Positions 20,781-32,438 of a DNA stretch of 64,000 bases are shown here, piece after piece; the first letter of the stretch is position 1, and each line of letters starts with the position of its first letter. The notes below the pieces were generated by a model. That model was not told where the DNA came from. It worked only from the letters and a program-made list of their open reading frames with translations, and ran no database searches. The position numbers and the translations under genes are program-made. Source of the DNA: Siphonodentalium dalli. Lineage: Eukaryota; Mollusca; Scaphopoda; Gadilida; Siphonodentaliidae. The DNA lies in assembly GCA_032622095.1 (NCBI GenBank), contig CP136064.1:3592280-3656279 (forward strand), read 5' to 3'.

Positions 20781-21500
20781 TGAGTTTGATTCACTGTGAC
20801 CAATTCAACACCAAAATATTGAATGGCGAGCACTCTAACATTATGTTGTAAACAACATGGTACAGTTTTAACCAAAGTTTAATAGCTATATTTAGTGTGA
20901 TCTCCCCGGTGTTGAGTGTTTTGCTTATCGCACACTCTTTACGTACTGTACTGTAACATAACAAGGCTTTTGTTTACTAACACTGCATACGATCTTGACA
21001 ATAAGGCCAAAAAAGAAGGGTTTTGATTATCAGGCATAGCCAAATAAAAAAAAGGCCTGATTTAGACCATTTTATTCCGACTTTGGATTCTCACCATAAA
21101 CCGGTATTAACACGAAAATAGGAAACTGTCACATGGAAATTAGTTATGTTTAAAATTTTGAATGGTGTTATACAGTGTGGGTATTCAACAAAAGACCATA
21201 GGTAACGATATAAACTATCAGGTATATTGTCACCACAGGCTGTCAAAACTCACAAATTTATTGGTCAATTGTGTTGAAATATTTCCCTAAAAGCCAGGGG
21301 GGAGTTGGAAACAATTTGCAGGCACGTATGATGATTTTTGACTTTCGACCCTTGTTGGGAGCCACCCACCCCCGCGTCCAATTTTTTTTCCATTTTCGGC
21401 AGTTTTTTCCGATCATTTATGGACACCCCACCCCCTTTTAACACTAAAACAGAGATTTGCGGGGGGAAATTCACTGTAAACAGTTGTATATGAATTCTGT
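20781..21500. other. intron sequence, no gene
   Basis: I see no exon or recognised repeat apart from C- and G-rich runs near 21300-21450. Confidence 0.45.
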
Positions 21501-21509
21501 GCATACTAT

Positions 21510-21690
21510 TAGTCATGGATGTTAACATTGACATGTAAATAGGAACAAGTCATTTTGGGGTCATTCGGTCAAAAAAAAAAATGCCAGCAGCCATCTTGGA
21601 TTTCAAAATTCAATCCATTAGAATGGGCTACAGGCTATACTGTTTGTCTGATCATCATGAAATTTGTAATTTAGGTTCATATTGATATAT
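21510..21690 (+). mobile_element. fragment of AGCTCAA-family satellite body
   Basis: Matches one unit of the body at 3340-4500 (GACATGTAAATAGGAACAAG, CAGCAGCCATCTTGGATTTC, GGGCTACAGGC), diverged and without ends. Confidence 0.65.
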
Positions 21691-21827
21691 AGATGTGTTT
21701 TAAGCCAAACTCATTGCAAAAACAGTCAAAAAGACTTGCAGGAAAAATATTTTTGAGTTGCGGAAAAAATTGTTTGTTGGTCCTATCGACCACCCACCCA
21801 CCCCGGCATACGTGCCCGGAAAAAACT

Positions 21828-21843
21828 CCCCCCCCCCCCCCCC
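21828..21843 (+). repeat. poly-C tract, 16 bases
   Basis: Uninterrupted C run in intron sequence. Confidence 0.9.
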
Positions 21844-22528
21844 TGTAAAAGCAAGAAGTTGGATATTGAATAAATCGTCCAACAACCTGACCTTGGCCAC
21901 CTTTGCACAGTAACTCTGCAAGATAGAGTTTTTCCCCTTGCTATTGTGATAGAAGATTACGAAAACCGGAGCAGTTTGAAAAGTGGTTTACATGTATATT
22001 TGACCATGTTTATGATTGTTATTTGAAGTTTTATTGTCTATCATCCATTGCAGTACATATACAGTCTTTAATCAATCAGCGGAATAAGTGAATCAAGACT
22101 TTCTCGAGTCTGGAAGATCACTTCATCTTTTCGTTTCAACTCTATTTTTATATGAATGGGATATGTAGTTCCGCATTCTGATATTAAAATCATATCAAGA
22201 TATATAATCATATATATCATGTACGGGTAGTACAATGTCATAATTTGTCATTCTTTATATCAGATTAAATTAGTTTATATCCACTATAAAGTTCTCCCTA
22301 CATTTTCTGGACCTGGGAAGGTATCATAACCCATGCCCACATAGATTACCTGAGAATCAAATATAATTTTTTGTTTGGCATAACATGCTATTTATGTGAT
22401 ATTTATGATTGGAAAAAGAACAAAATATGTCTTTGTTTTTGTTCGTTTTAATGGAATTGACTATTTTTAACAAATACCCATCGCGAAGACCATCCATATC
22501 TTAAATACTTTAATTAATACAATTCCAG
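21844..22528. other. 3' end of the large intron of gene 1
   Basis: Mostly unique AT-rich sequence leading to the acceptor AATTCCAG at 22521-22528. Confidence 0.5.
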
Positions 22529-22688
22529 GCGTCCACCAAGCGGATCAATGAGGACTCGACCAGAGGGAATGGAGATTTACCAAAAACAACGTAATACTGA
22601 CATGGCATCAATCATGCGAGGCGAGGTCAAGGAGCAAGTGAAACAAAGTCGCAGTAATCCTCAAATGCAGAGATCTGAACTGTGGTGA
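22529..22688 (+). CDS. last coding exon of gene 1
   Basis: It follows an acceptor (AATTCCAG) and reads in the frame fixed by the previous exon: codon CC|G, then RPPSGSMRTRPEGMEIYQKQ and so on to the end RSELW and TGA at 22686-22688. The motif RTRPEGMEIYQKQRNTDMAS followed by IM repeats the RARPEAEHII...IM motif of exon 9321-9485. This supports both the splice and the reality of the gene. The residue mix is basic and polar, and the family is not recognised. A possible poly(A) signal ATTAAA lies at 22712. Confidence 0.75.
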
Positions 22689-22711
22689 ACACTTGATTCT
22701 CTGAGGTCCTA

Positions 22712-22717
22712 ATTAAA
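22712..22717 (+). promoter_or_regulatory. candidate poly(A) signal of gene 1
   Basis: ATTAAA, a common variant signal, 24 bases after the stop codon. Suggestive only. Confidence 0.35.
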
Positions 22718-22785
22718 AGTATATGTGTTTCTGGTAATGCCAAAAAAATATATAAATGTTTCCCTATTGACCAATTTTAGGTCCC

Positions 22786-22998
22786 CAGTAATGCCCTAAG
22801 TAGTCGACTCTTTAACTACAGCAGAATAATGGGTAACTTTTCAGGATTTAGTCGGAAATGTGGCTTGTTGCCATTCATCGGAAAGCTCTCCCCGAGAGCT
22901 TTCCGATGAATGGCAACAAGCCATATTTTCGACTAAATCCTGAAAATTTACCCATAATTCTGCTGTAGTTAATGAGTTGATTACTTAGGGCATTACTG
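22786..22998. mobile_element. fold-back MITE, CAGTAATGCCC family, copy 2
   Basis: Palindrome with tips CAGTAATGCCCTAAGTAGTC. The flanks read GTCCC on both sides, a possible 5-bp duplication, rather than TA. It lies about 100 bp after the stop of gene 1, possibly in its 3' UTR. Confidence 0.8.
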
Positions 22999-23557
22999 GT
23001 CCCTACCCTAAAGATTTTTCAATAATTATCAAAATTATTTTTATTTATTTTTAAATTAAAAAACAAAACACTTTTCAATTTCACAATCAAAGTACATCTA
23101 TTCAGTTTATTACAGTTTATGCAAAAACAATCAAAATTAATTTCAGCTCAATCTTGCAGATAAAATATTTGTCAAAATAAAAATAGAAATTTTCAGCCTA
23201 TCTTCTGTAAATTTTTCTGACTTAAAGCGCTCCAAAATACAACTTATAATATGCGTTTTTTTATTTTCGCAGTATCGAACTAGGTTGATAAATACTTGAA
23301 CTTCTGTTCTACGCACATCATATGTCCCAGAAAGACACACTGACGTCATTAAAAATATAACTTTGTCCACGTTGTTTGGATCCCAAACAAAAACAGTGAT
23401 TTGCATTGCGTGTTAGTCTATTCCTCATACGGTAGAATTAAAGAGCGTTTGTTTCACATCAATGCGTAAAATTGAAAATAGCTGGAAATTGGCTGTGACC
23501 ATAGAAGTATTTATCAGAGCCAGGATATCAATATAATTTTGTGTATTTGTCAACCTG
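22999..23557. other. no gene seen
   Basis: AT-rich spacer between two copies of the same fold-back MITE. Confidence 0.45.
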
Positions 23558-23770
23558 CAGTAATGCCCTAATTAATCGACTGCTTAACCACAGCAGAATT
23601 ATGGGTAACTTTTCAGGATTTAGTCGAAAATATGGCTTGTTGCCATTCATCGGAAAGCTCTCCCCAAGTGCTTTCCGATGAATGGCAACAAGCCATATTT
23701 CCGACTAAATCCTGAAAAGTTACCCATAATTCTGCTGTGGTTAAGCAGTCGATTAATTAGGGCATTACTG
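23558..23770. mobile_element. fold-back MITE, CAGTAATGCCC family, copy 3
   Basis: Palindrome with arms of about 100 bp, tips CAGTAATGCCCTAATTAATC and CATTACTG. The flanking bases do not form a clear target duplication. Confidence 0.8.
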
Positions 23771-24189
23771 TATCTTATACCCCCTTCCAAATTACATACA
23801 CCAAAATTGAAAACTCGAATGAGCCAGGTCCGTTTATAACCTCAACTGGACAAATATTCTGTGGCCCAACGTGTAAAAATAAATTTGGCAGACAGGTGGA
23901 TCAATATGAATGCTATGAACTCAACTCGCACGGTTTGAGATTGGGACGGGGGGAGTGGTTATCGGAAACACACATCTTTTATTTTGACCTGACTTCAGAT
24001 CTTTTTAAACACAGACTGGGGAGTCTGTCGAGTCTCTATAAATAGCGTTATAACAAGAAATTTTTCATTCGATATTATCGTTATTGTGTTAGATTTGTTC
24101 AACATTGTACATTCCGCAGTGGCATGGGGTATTTGATTTTACTGTGTGTATTAACGTATACTGCAGGGGTGACAATCTCCCAGTCTCAT

Positions 24190-24905
24190 TGAAATATAGA
24201 CTAATGAACGAGCTACGCATTATCGAGTCTGAAACATTTTAACACTCTTCCCATTACCACTGCTATAAATAGCTTTCCCTGGCAATCACCGCAGTAAAAA
24301 TATATTTGTTGAGTTCGGTTTCGTTTTCGCGAATAATAAATACTGTGCTAGCTGTTGAAATTCTTGGAAATACCCAATTCCATTCTCATTCTCATTGCTA
24401 CACACGAAGCCATTGTTCAATTGTGGACTCTTCAAAGATGCTTTTTATTGTTTAACCCTTTACCCAACAAACCGGCCAAATAAAGCTTCAACAGCCTAAA
24501 ATATCTTCGGTCTGTCTCAATAGAACCATACAAATATGGATATCATTGGAATCGGCTCCTTGACCACATTGTGATAGTTACAGTTATGCCCTGTGCCAAT
24601 GCATTCTCTTATATATGCGAGTCGACCATAGGTCGCCTCGCATATATAAGAGAATGCATTGGCCTAAAAAAAATATTTTTTTAACACTTTTTACCATTTT
24701 TTCTTACATTCTTTAACAATTTTATAATTTTTAATGTGTTAAGCCAATGCATTCTCTTATATATGCGAGGCGACCTATGGTCGACTCGCATATATAAGAG
24801 AATGCATTGGCACAGGGCCGTTCTGTTGGGTAAAGGGTTAATTAGTTGTCGTAATCTCTGTATTTGTAAACTCTATGTGAAATTAGCATTGTGACAGAAA
24901 AATTA
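24190..24905. mobile_element. diverged remnant of the 7-bp-TSD family, interrupted
   Basis: Patches align with 10070-10310 (GAACAAGCTACGCG versus GAACGAGCTACGCA; CGCTATAAATA; CGGTTTCATTTTC). The piggyBac MITE at 24452-24841 splits it. Terminal repeats are not preserved, so its limits are approximate. Confidence 0.45.
24452..24841. mobile_element. piggyBac-type MITE (CCCTTTACCCAACA tips), intact form
   Basis: TTAA at both ends, tips CCCTTTACCCAACA and TGTTGGGTAAAGGG (one variant base). Two long hairpins (left and right) are built on GCATTCTCTTATATATGCGA. It is the uninterrupted reference for the copy at 7496. Confidence 0.9.
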
Positions 24906-25183
24906 TTATGATTTGTTTGTTTAGCTATTACTCAATGAATTCCGACAAAATTCTGAATGGCTTTATTGCTTTACTGTGGAATGTTGTGATTGGCTAACAT
25001 CATGTGCACGAGCCCCCTCCCCCGGCCTTACTGAAGGGTGTATACAGTACTGTGGAATGTTGTGATTGGCTAACATAATGCTTCTTGGAATCCCCTGCTA
25101 TTTGTTTCAGACTGTAGAACGCGCAGCTTGTTCAATAGTCGGTATCTATATCAGACTTGGAATCTCCCAGCAGTTTATACACG

Positions 25184-25605
25184 AAGCCTGCAAATAGCGT
25201 GTCTGTCATTTGCAGAATGAGGTCCCCAGAGGGTGAATTTAGTGATGCTATCCCGCATAGCTGGCTAGCATCACTAAATTCACACTCTGGGGACCTCATT
25301 CTGCTTAGGCCTCATCTTCTGGAAAGTATCTATAGTATCAAATTAACATTGTTTTTAGTTACATTTCCCTTCTAGGAAGTTTCTATATCCCCTAATTTAC
25401 AGAAGATAAAATTCATAATTGAGGTGCCCAATGGGCGAACATCACCAACTTCATCTGGGGAACTTCATAGCAGTTGAGGGCCTTAGCAGAATGAGGTCCC
25501 CAGAGGTGAATTTAGTGATGCTAGCCCGCTATGCGGGATAGCGTCACTAAATTCACCCTCTGAGGACCTCATTCTGCAAATGACAGGCACGCTATTTGCA
25601 GGCTT
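25184..25605. mobile_element. fold-back MITE, GAATGAGGTCCCC family, with TSD
   Basis: Tips AAGCCTGCAAATAGCGTGT and the inverted GCTATTTGCAGGCTT, flanked by TTATACACG (25175-25183 and 25607-25615), so a TSD of about 8-9 bp. It contains two palindromic cores, each with GCAGAATGAGGTCC and TAGTGATGCTA. The TSD length fits hAT or Mutator-like elements. Confidence 0.8.
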
Positions 25606-25662
25606 GTTATACACGAAGCAACATAGTTCCCAAACCAAAGTGTCTTTTATTCAATATCCTAT

Positions 25663-25742
25663 TGATGAATCGTAAGATAAATTAATTATGATGAATCGTA
25701 AGATAAATATCCTATTGATGAATCGTAAGATTAATTAATTAT
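25663..25742. repeat. short direct repeats GATGAATCGTAAGAT
   Basis: Three copies of TGATGAATCGTAAGATAAAT-like units spaced about 25-35 bp. Confidence 0.7.
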
Positions 25743-25943
25743 GACCTCCCTGTTGATTTCTAAGATTTTCTATGTGTCGTAGCCTACCTTTAATACAGAT
25801 CTCGGAAACCCATTTGACAATCCATTGTTTGATATTGTACAAGTTCTAAGAATTTTAACCGAGTTATCAAAATTTTGACGTGTCTCACACAGCAGAAATA
25901 ATTTGCCAAAAGACTCCCAGTTACAACGAATATTCTGCTTTAG

Positions 25944-26308
25944 TCGACACCAATTTTTAAGTCTGGTTTACGAACATGTGGGGAGAAAAAAAGTAGATGC
26001 AGGAGGGAAAAAAATAAAAATAAAAAATTTGTCCCCCCAATTTATATCAAGTAAATCGTGGAATTTTACATAAATTTTACAAAAATTGTGAAAAAAAATT
26101 TTTGAATACAATTCTGAACCAAACAAGACATTTCTTGTCATGATATACATGAAAATATGGATCTGTAAATGATCATAAGCAGAACCGGATGCGACAGCAC
26201 ATGAAAATCAGTACGCGTGTAAAATTCTTTGGGAGAAAAAAGTTTTTTTTTTTTTTTCATGAAAAGTTGTAGGAGGTGTTCATAAACCAGACTTAAAAAT
26301 TGGTGTCT
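25944..26308. mobile_element. 365-bp TIR element, GACACCAATTTTTAAG tips
   Basis: Terminal inverted repeats of about 30 bp: GACACCAATTTTTAAGTCTG and its inverse at 26280-26308. The interior is A/T-rich with no coding sequence. I see no clear target duplication. Confidence 0.7.
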
Positions 26309-26611
26309 CCTTATCCAGAAATGCTTATAATGTAAATATAAATTATTTGTAACGTCAGAAGGTGATAAGCACCGTAACTATCTCAAATATATTATAACGT
26401 CAATGATTACTATTTGACGTTAACATTTCAGTTTAAAATTTCTTCAAAAATTATTTTAATGTTCCGCTTCATAAAAAGTTATATGCTTACCACATCAGGT
26501 TGCTTTCTTCAGATTTGTAGATCTATTGTTCTGCCTTGCATGAAAAAAGTTGAAATTGTGAATGTTACAGTTGTTAACTATCCTTGTCATAGCAACTTCA
26601 TTAAATGTTTC

Positions 26612-26690
26612 TCGATTCAGATGTATGTGTCATTATGGGATGCATGATTCTCCATTCAGATGTATGTGTCATTATGGGATGCATGAAATA
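26612..26690. repeat. 41-bp direct duplication
   Basis: ATTCAGATGTATGTGTCATT plus ATGGGATGCATGA occurs twice in tandem. Confidence 0.8.
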
Positions 26691-26807
26691 CTTGTTCAGA
26701 ACAAACTCCATATTCAGCTCTGTATATTCAAATGTCGTTTGTATTGCCGAGGTTCAAAGAAATTCATTGCCTTTCACATACTATTTGCTTTCGTTATCAG
26801 GTGGGAT

Positions 26808-27405
26808 CAGGGTTGCCAAAGTACCGACAGTACCACAACTTTCAGTACCAGTTCCATACTGATGTTCAGTACCTCAAACCGGGTCGGTATCGGTACTCAT
26901 TGAGTGGACATTTATTTATACTGCAAATAACTTTGGTTTCGTGGGGTTCCATCATCAATTATATGTTAAGATCGAGGTTTAGTCAAACAATGAAAATAAA
27001 GTTGTTGTCTGTGGTGGTTTTCGGCAAGTGGCAAAGGGATGATTTTTTAAAAGACGGAATACAGAGTGGAACGAACGTAGACATGTATGTTTGACTACTG
27101 GGCCGGTTTAAGAAATACAGTTATCACAAGCGCCCACACAATGCATCCATTCTGTCAATTTCATGACAAGTTGTCATAGAGCGGCATACTGTGCCTTTGA
27201 TGTTTGAATGTGCTGACGATATCATGTTAACCCATCGCAGTTGTGTTTGGCGTTATGTTGAGCTGCTTAATTAACCCTTTATATTCGTATATTAATAGCA
27301 ATCAACAATCAGTACCGAGAACTGTCAGTACTCGACATCAGAACCGGTACCGATTTAATTCCTGATTACCGCCGGTTCCGGTACCAGTATCTATTGGCAA
27401 CCCTG
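26808..27405. mobile_element. non-autonomous hAT element, TSD GGTGGGAT
   Basis: Tips CAGGGTTGCCAA / TTGGCAACCCTG, with a perfect 8-bp duplication GGTGGGAT (26800-26807, 27406-27413). Both subterminal regions repeat GGTACC/AGTACC words (for example AGTACCGACAGTACC), as expected for hAT transposase-binding sites. No transposase. Confidence 0.9.
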
Positions 27406-27413
27406 GGTGGGAT

Positions 27414-28792
27414 TGGATTTTTATGAGAGGAATCATATTCAAGTTACCTACGTCATAATTAGCTCAAAAATGGTAGCAAGATGTCTCACATTGATGTTAT
27501 AGTATTCATTGTTTTCATCACGTATAAAAATAATCAGCCAAAAAATATAGCGAATGATCTATAATTTTGACTAGCTCAAAGTGAATCCCGTCCCCATATA
27601 AATATAACTGTTGAGAAAATATAAATGTTCAAGTGACTTTGGTCATCATTTTTCAAGGCTTGAAATTAGAAAAAACAAATCTATTTGATGTCTGTTTTTT
27701 TTCAGTATCTGAGATCACTAATTGGAATAGCTCATTAATTTAATAACTGTCTGATATCTTTGGAAGATATAGAAAAAAAACGATGTTGATATTTCCAGGT
27801 GTAATATTTTGCCACCATTATCGAGCAAATTATGACATAGGATCACGGGCCTGTTATTGACAATAAAAATATTTATCACATAATTAGCACCTAAATCCGG
27901 CCTCATAATTTTTAGCAAGACACATGTGTATTATTGCGCAGTGACGCAAGAGCTTAGCGCAATGATATCGATGTCAATGCTGGAACTTTATTACTATGTT
28001 AATTAGAATATAATTATGATATTCAATTTGTATTGGGTTATTTAGTATTGATTGTACGATACACATGGGTGATAAGGGCGGTTGGACAATTTTGTCAACA
28101 TGAAAAAGACACATTTAATATAGAACAATATTGTTTCTTGAAGGTGCCTTTACTTCCTCCTATTTTTTTTTTTTTTAACCCCAGCCGTTTTTGCGATCGT
28201 TTTTTCCATGCTAAAATGTGATTATATGATAAAAGGATCTCAAATTCGTTTCAATTCTATATAAAATTTATTAACCTCGTCCACTAAATTTGATTTGAGC
28301 CTCACTAAAGCTCGATTCGAATCAAATTTCGTACACTCGGATATTAAATTTTGGATATAATTGCGACTCATTGGAGATCCCCTAATTAATTGTTAATAAC
28401 GGCCAAGCTCTTCATGTGTTGCCTCATTTTACAATCTGTTGTTTTGTGATATTCTAATTTTCAATCATATATTTTTATCTTTGGTGATGCATACGGTATC
28501 TTAAATTATAGGTTTATGTGTTATTCGTAGCCTTTTATTGCCCGAGCAATTTTGGTGTTTTTCTGCAACAAGGAACTGAATAGGGTAGAAATCTTTCTTG
28601 ATTGTTAATAAAACAACAAATTGTGGCCCTTTAATCAAAAGCTGTTTTATTTTTAACGAGTGAAATAGCCACACTCTTTGAAAAGCCAACACCAAAATTT
28701 CAAATTAGACTCGTCTAGAATTCACGGTCAAATCCAATTTCTAGTAACAATGGGGCATTCTCAAGGTGACGTACACGCAGGGATATATATTT
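27414..28792. other. no gene recognised
   Basis: About 1.4 kb of AT-rich sequence. A short hairpin lies near 28285-28330 (AAATTTGATTTGAGC / GCTCGATTCGAATCAAATTT). Nothing else can be supported. Confidence 0.45.
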
Positions 28793-28937
28793 AGTCTGAC
28801 ATTTGCCTAAGCAGAATGAGCCCCCCCCTAGAGGGTGTATTTGGTGATGCTAACCCACCATGCAGGTTAGCATCACTAAACTCACCCTCTGGGGACCTCA
28901 TCCTGCAAATGTCAGACACACTATATCCAGGCTTGTG
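28793..28937. mobile_element. fold-back MITE, GAATGAGGTCCCC family, small copy
   Basis: GCAGAATGAGCCCC...TTTGGTGATGCTAAC and the inverse GTTAGCATCACTAAACTCAC, with tail CACTATATCCAGGCTTG at the right. The left tip is degraded. Confidence 0.7.
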
Positions 28938-29027
28938 GCCAATGGTTGAACAAATATTTGACAATAAGAAATAAAATTTGAATGGGAGTTCTACGCGACA
29001 CGAACCTGAGAAACTATCATCTGCTTT

Positions 29028-29428
29028 TTAACCCTTTACCCAACAAAACGGCCCTGTGCCAATGCATTCTCTTATATATGCGAGTCGACCATAGGTCGCC
29101 TCGCATATATAAGAGAATGCATTGGCTTAACACTTATTAAAAATGATAAAATTGTCAAAGAATGTAGAAAAATATTATAAAAATTGTTAAAAAATGTAAG
29201 AAAAAATTATAAATTTTTTTTACATGCGAGGCGACCTATGGTCGACTTGCATATATAAGAGAATGCATTGGCACAGGGCATAACTGTAACTATCACAATG
29301 TGGTCAATGAGCCGGTTCCAATGATATCCATATTTGTATGGTTCTATTGAGACGGACCCAAGATAATTTAGGCTGTTGCAGCTTCATTTGGGCTATTTTT
29401 CTGGACGTTTTGATGGGTAAAGGGTTAA
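29028..29428. mobile_element. piggyBac-type MITE (CCCTTTACCCAACA tips)
   Basis: TTAA at 29028-29031 and 29425-29428, with CCCTTTACCCAACA and its near inverse. Two GCATTCTCTTATATATGCGA hairpins, the second partly eroded. Confidence 0.88.
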
Positions 29429-29631
29429 AGAAGAGATTGGACGTGAGAAATCATTCAGATACTTTCAAACGATGAGCGTTGAGCAGGTTGTTGTTTTTTT
29501 CCTATTTTCCTATTTTAGAAGCTTACTATTATGATTTTATGACATTGAAAACATTTATTATTTTTTTATTGTTTTTAAACTTACATTTGATATGTTGAAC
29601 ATGATTTGTTTGTTTTATCTGTATTTGTTTT

Positions 29632-29708
29632 GTTTTTTGTTTTACCATGGTCTCTAACTTGATTAGGATGTTTTTTGTTTTACCATGGTCTCTAACTTGA
29701 TTAGGATG
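29632..29708. repeat. 38-bp tandem duplication
   Basis: TTTTACCATGGTCTCTAACT followed by TGATTAGGATG occurs twice, 38 bp apart. Confidence 0.85.
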
Positions 29709-30474
29709 TGATAAATTTTAAACAAATCATCAGTTCATCCATGTTATATTAAAATTGTTTTTAGGGACTCAAAATGTTTCAATATATCCCTGCTGCAAAT
29801 GACAAGCACCAGTCTATACTCACAATTGTTATAGTCATGTATACAGAGGCTTGTCAATAAAAAAAAAAATTTCCTATTATTTTTCTGCCCCGTATTCGCA
29901 GAGAGCTGATTTTAGACAATTGTTGTTCTTGGTATAGAAAAGCTTATTAGAGTAAAAACAAAATTTTTATGTTTTGAGATAAATGTGGGAAAACTGGTTT
30001 TAGATATTTTTGAGGAGAACACTTGGATTAATCTCAGAGGTCATCTTTCTGTACCCGTCATTGATTAGACCCACATGCCAGTGACAGGCAAACATTTTGA
30101 GTCCTTCCCATGTTATTTTACTTCATCAGTTTGACACACTATATGAGTGCAAATATCAACTCTGGTCAAATGGTCCTGCTAATTTTTTTAAATGCTTGTA
30201 GGTCCTGCTGAATTGCTGTGATGCTAGGAGTTAAAGCAATGCTGTATTAGAAAAAGTACCATCATATTTTCTAAAGTTTTAATTTTTTAGGTGTTTGGCT
30301 AATCCGGGCGATTTGAGCAAAAACCTGTTTCTGTGAAACATTCAAGAACATATATATTTAAATATAATTTCATAATGGTGGCGCTGGTGTTTGCAAAACA
30401 ACAGGAATAGAAATATTAATTATGTCTGGCTTGCTACAACCGACGCACCCATTTAAAAAATATTTCACAATATA
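29709..30474. other. no gene recognised
   Basis: AT-rich sequence with no supportable feature. Confidence 0.45.
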
Positions 30475-30651
30475 CAGTAATGCCCTAAATAATCGACTCC
30501 TTAACCACTGCAGAATTATGAGTAACTTTTTAGGATTTAGTCGAGAGCTTTTTCTCCGATGAATGGCAACAAGCCATATTTCCGACTAAATCCTTAAAAG
30601 TTACCCATAATTCTGCTGTGGTTAAGGAGTCGATTATTTAGGGCATTACTG
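30475..30651. mobile_element. fold-back MITE, CAGTAATGCCC family, copy 4 (shorter loop)
   Basis: Tips CAGTAATGCCCTAAATAATC / ...GGGCATTACTG, with TA on both sides (30473-30474, 30652-30653). The central part is shortened relative to the other copies. Confidence 0.8.
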
Positions 30652-30653
30652 TA

Positions 30654-31178
30654 CATTTCCTCGTTTTATTCAGATCAGCCAAACACTCCGAAAATGTGAA
30701 ATTAAAATAAATTAATGGTACTATTAAAGTGATGTGAAACACTCCGGTAGGGTGATCAAATAGATTTGGAGAATAATCTTGCTCAAAGTAGTTATTTTAC
30801 AAATAGTATATCCAAATTGGAAACACACATCGTCATTCTTATATGTTAATCGATTGCAGTGATTCTCGAAGGTGAAATCGTTTTCGTTAGTTTATCGCAG
30901 ATAGTTGCGTCCCGAATCGAGAAGTAAATATTTACAATTGAGAGTAGTTCAGACGATGATTTATATGAAGTGATACGGTCGATTTGCTTGAAATTTTCGG
31001 CTATGTTACTAAAATGCTATATTCCTCAAGTTGACATAGCGCCTGAATGCTAACTTATCAGTTTCACATACCCTAACAAGTCCATAATATGTCTTTAATT
31101 AACAGCATTGCTTTTCCCCAACCACCATAATACAATTCAGCAGGACCCACCAGCATCATAGAAAATTAGCATGATCTC
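30654..31178. other. no gene recognised
   Basis: AT-rich spacer without supportable features. A stretch near 30860-30990 (ATCGCAGATAGTTGCGTCCC) has an inverted, diverged counterpart near 50180-50270, so it belongs to some dispersed repeat. Confidence 0.4.
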
Positions 31179-31558
31179 TTAACCCTTTACCCAACAGAAG
31201 GGCCCTGTGCCAATGCATTCTCTTATATATGCGAGTCGACCATAGGTCGCCTCGCATATATAAGAGAATGCATTGGCTTAACACATTAAAAATTATAAAA
31301 TTGTTAAAGAATGTATGAAAAAATGGTAAAAAGTGTTAAAAAATAGGCCAATGCATTCTCTTATATATGCGAGGCGACCTATGGTCGACTCGCATATATA
31401 AGAGAATGCATTGGCACAGGGCATAACTGTAACTATCACAATGTGGTCAAGGAGCCGGTTCCAATGATATCCATATTTGTATGGTTCTATTGAGACAGAC
31501 CGAAGATATTTTAGGCTGTTGAAGCTTGTTTTGGCCGGTTTGTTGGGTAAAGGGTTAA
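31179..31558. mobile_element. piggyBac-type MITE (CCCTTTACCCAACA tips)
   Basis: TTAA at 31179-31182 and 31555-31558, both tips present and both hairpins intact. It is in inverted orientation relative to 24452, as judged by the ACCATACAAATATGG block lying at the right. Confidence 0.9.
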
Positions 31559-31880
31559 GTTGACCAGGGATGAACATGGCAGCTAATTACTGCTCATCAT
31601 TTACACTGTATTTACAGTCATTCTGTCATGTCACGCTTTAACTTCATGTCACTTCATGTATGAATATTATCTTACTTTGTAGAACTATAGCTGGTATATT
31701 AACAAAAAATATTAAAACACCCTTAACGGTGCCTTAGAAGCGATATATCTACATGTACATTAACATAGATTATAGACTATAAAGCATTTATCAGATACAC
31801 AGTCTGTATATACTATATACAGTATGTTATGTATCATGCAATCATCGAGAGCATGGGTATTATATTATAATATGCGCAGT

Positions 31881-32278
31881 CTGAGTTTAGGGTGCCTGTC
31901 ATTGCAGAATGAGGTCCCCAGAGAGTGAATTTAGTGATGCTAAATAGAATCTATGTGAAGAAGTTTCTATAGAAATTTGATAATAAAGAAACTTTCCTGA
32001 GAAGATGAGGCCTAAGCACAATGAGGTCCCCAGAGGGTGAATTTAGTAATGCTAACTGTCAACTTATAAAGTAGGTCACGGGTTTGTTCCTATAAGGCAT
32101 CAAGAAATTTCCTTATATGTGTAATGTATAATTTATTAATTTATGCACATTGTAATTACGGTTTAGTAAATAAACTAAACTTTCTCAGAATATGTTTGAG
32201 TGTGCGGGATAGTATCACAAAAATTCACCCTCTGGGGACGTCATTCTGCAAATGACAGGCACACTAAACTCAGGCTTG
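31881..32278. mobile_element. GAATGAGGTCCCC family, long variant
   Basis: Tips CTGAGTTTAGGGTGCCTGTC and the inverse GACAGGCACACTAAACTCAG. The interior includes a unique 150-bp segment (CACGGGTTTGTTCCTATAAG ... AATTACGGTTTAGTAAATAA), also present in the copy at 46380-46510. Confidence 0.75.
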
Positions 32279-32287
32279 AGTCAGTAT

Positions 32288-32438
32288 CAAGCCTTGAAAT
32301 AGGGTGTCTGTCATTTGCAGAATGACGTCCCCAGAGGGTGAATTTAGTGATGCTAGACCGCTTTGTGTGATAGCATCACTAAATTCACCCTCTGGGGAAC
32401 TCATTCTGCAAATGACAGGCACATTAAACTCAGACTTG
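32288..32438. mobile_element. GAATGAGGTCCCC family, compact palindrome
   Basis: Almost perfect fold-back: CAAGCCTTGAAATAGGGTGT, GCAGAATGACGTCC, TAGTGATGCTA and their inverses. It starts 10 bp after the previous copy. Confidence 0.8.

Noticed and set aside
22786-23770. Pair of fold-back MITEs as ends of one larger transposon
   Set aside because: Each copy is a complete palindrome with its own two tips; the sequence between has no shared or coding content.
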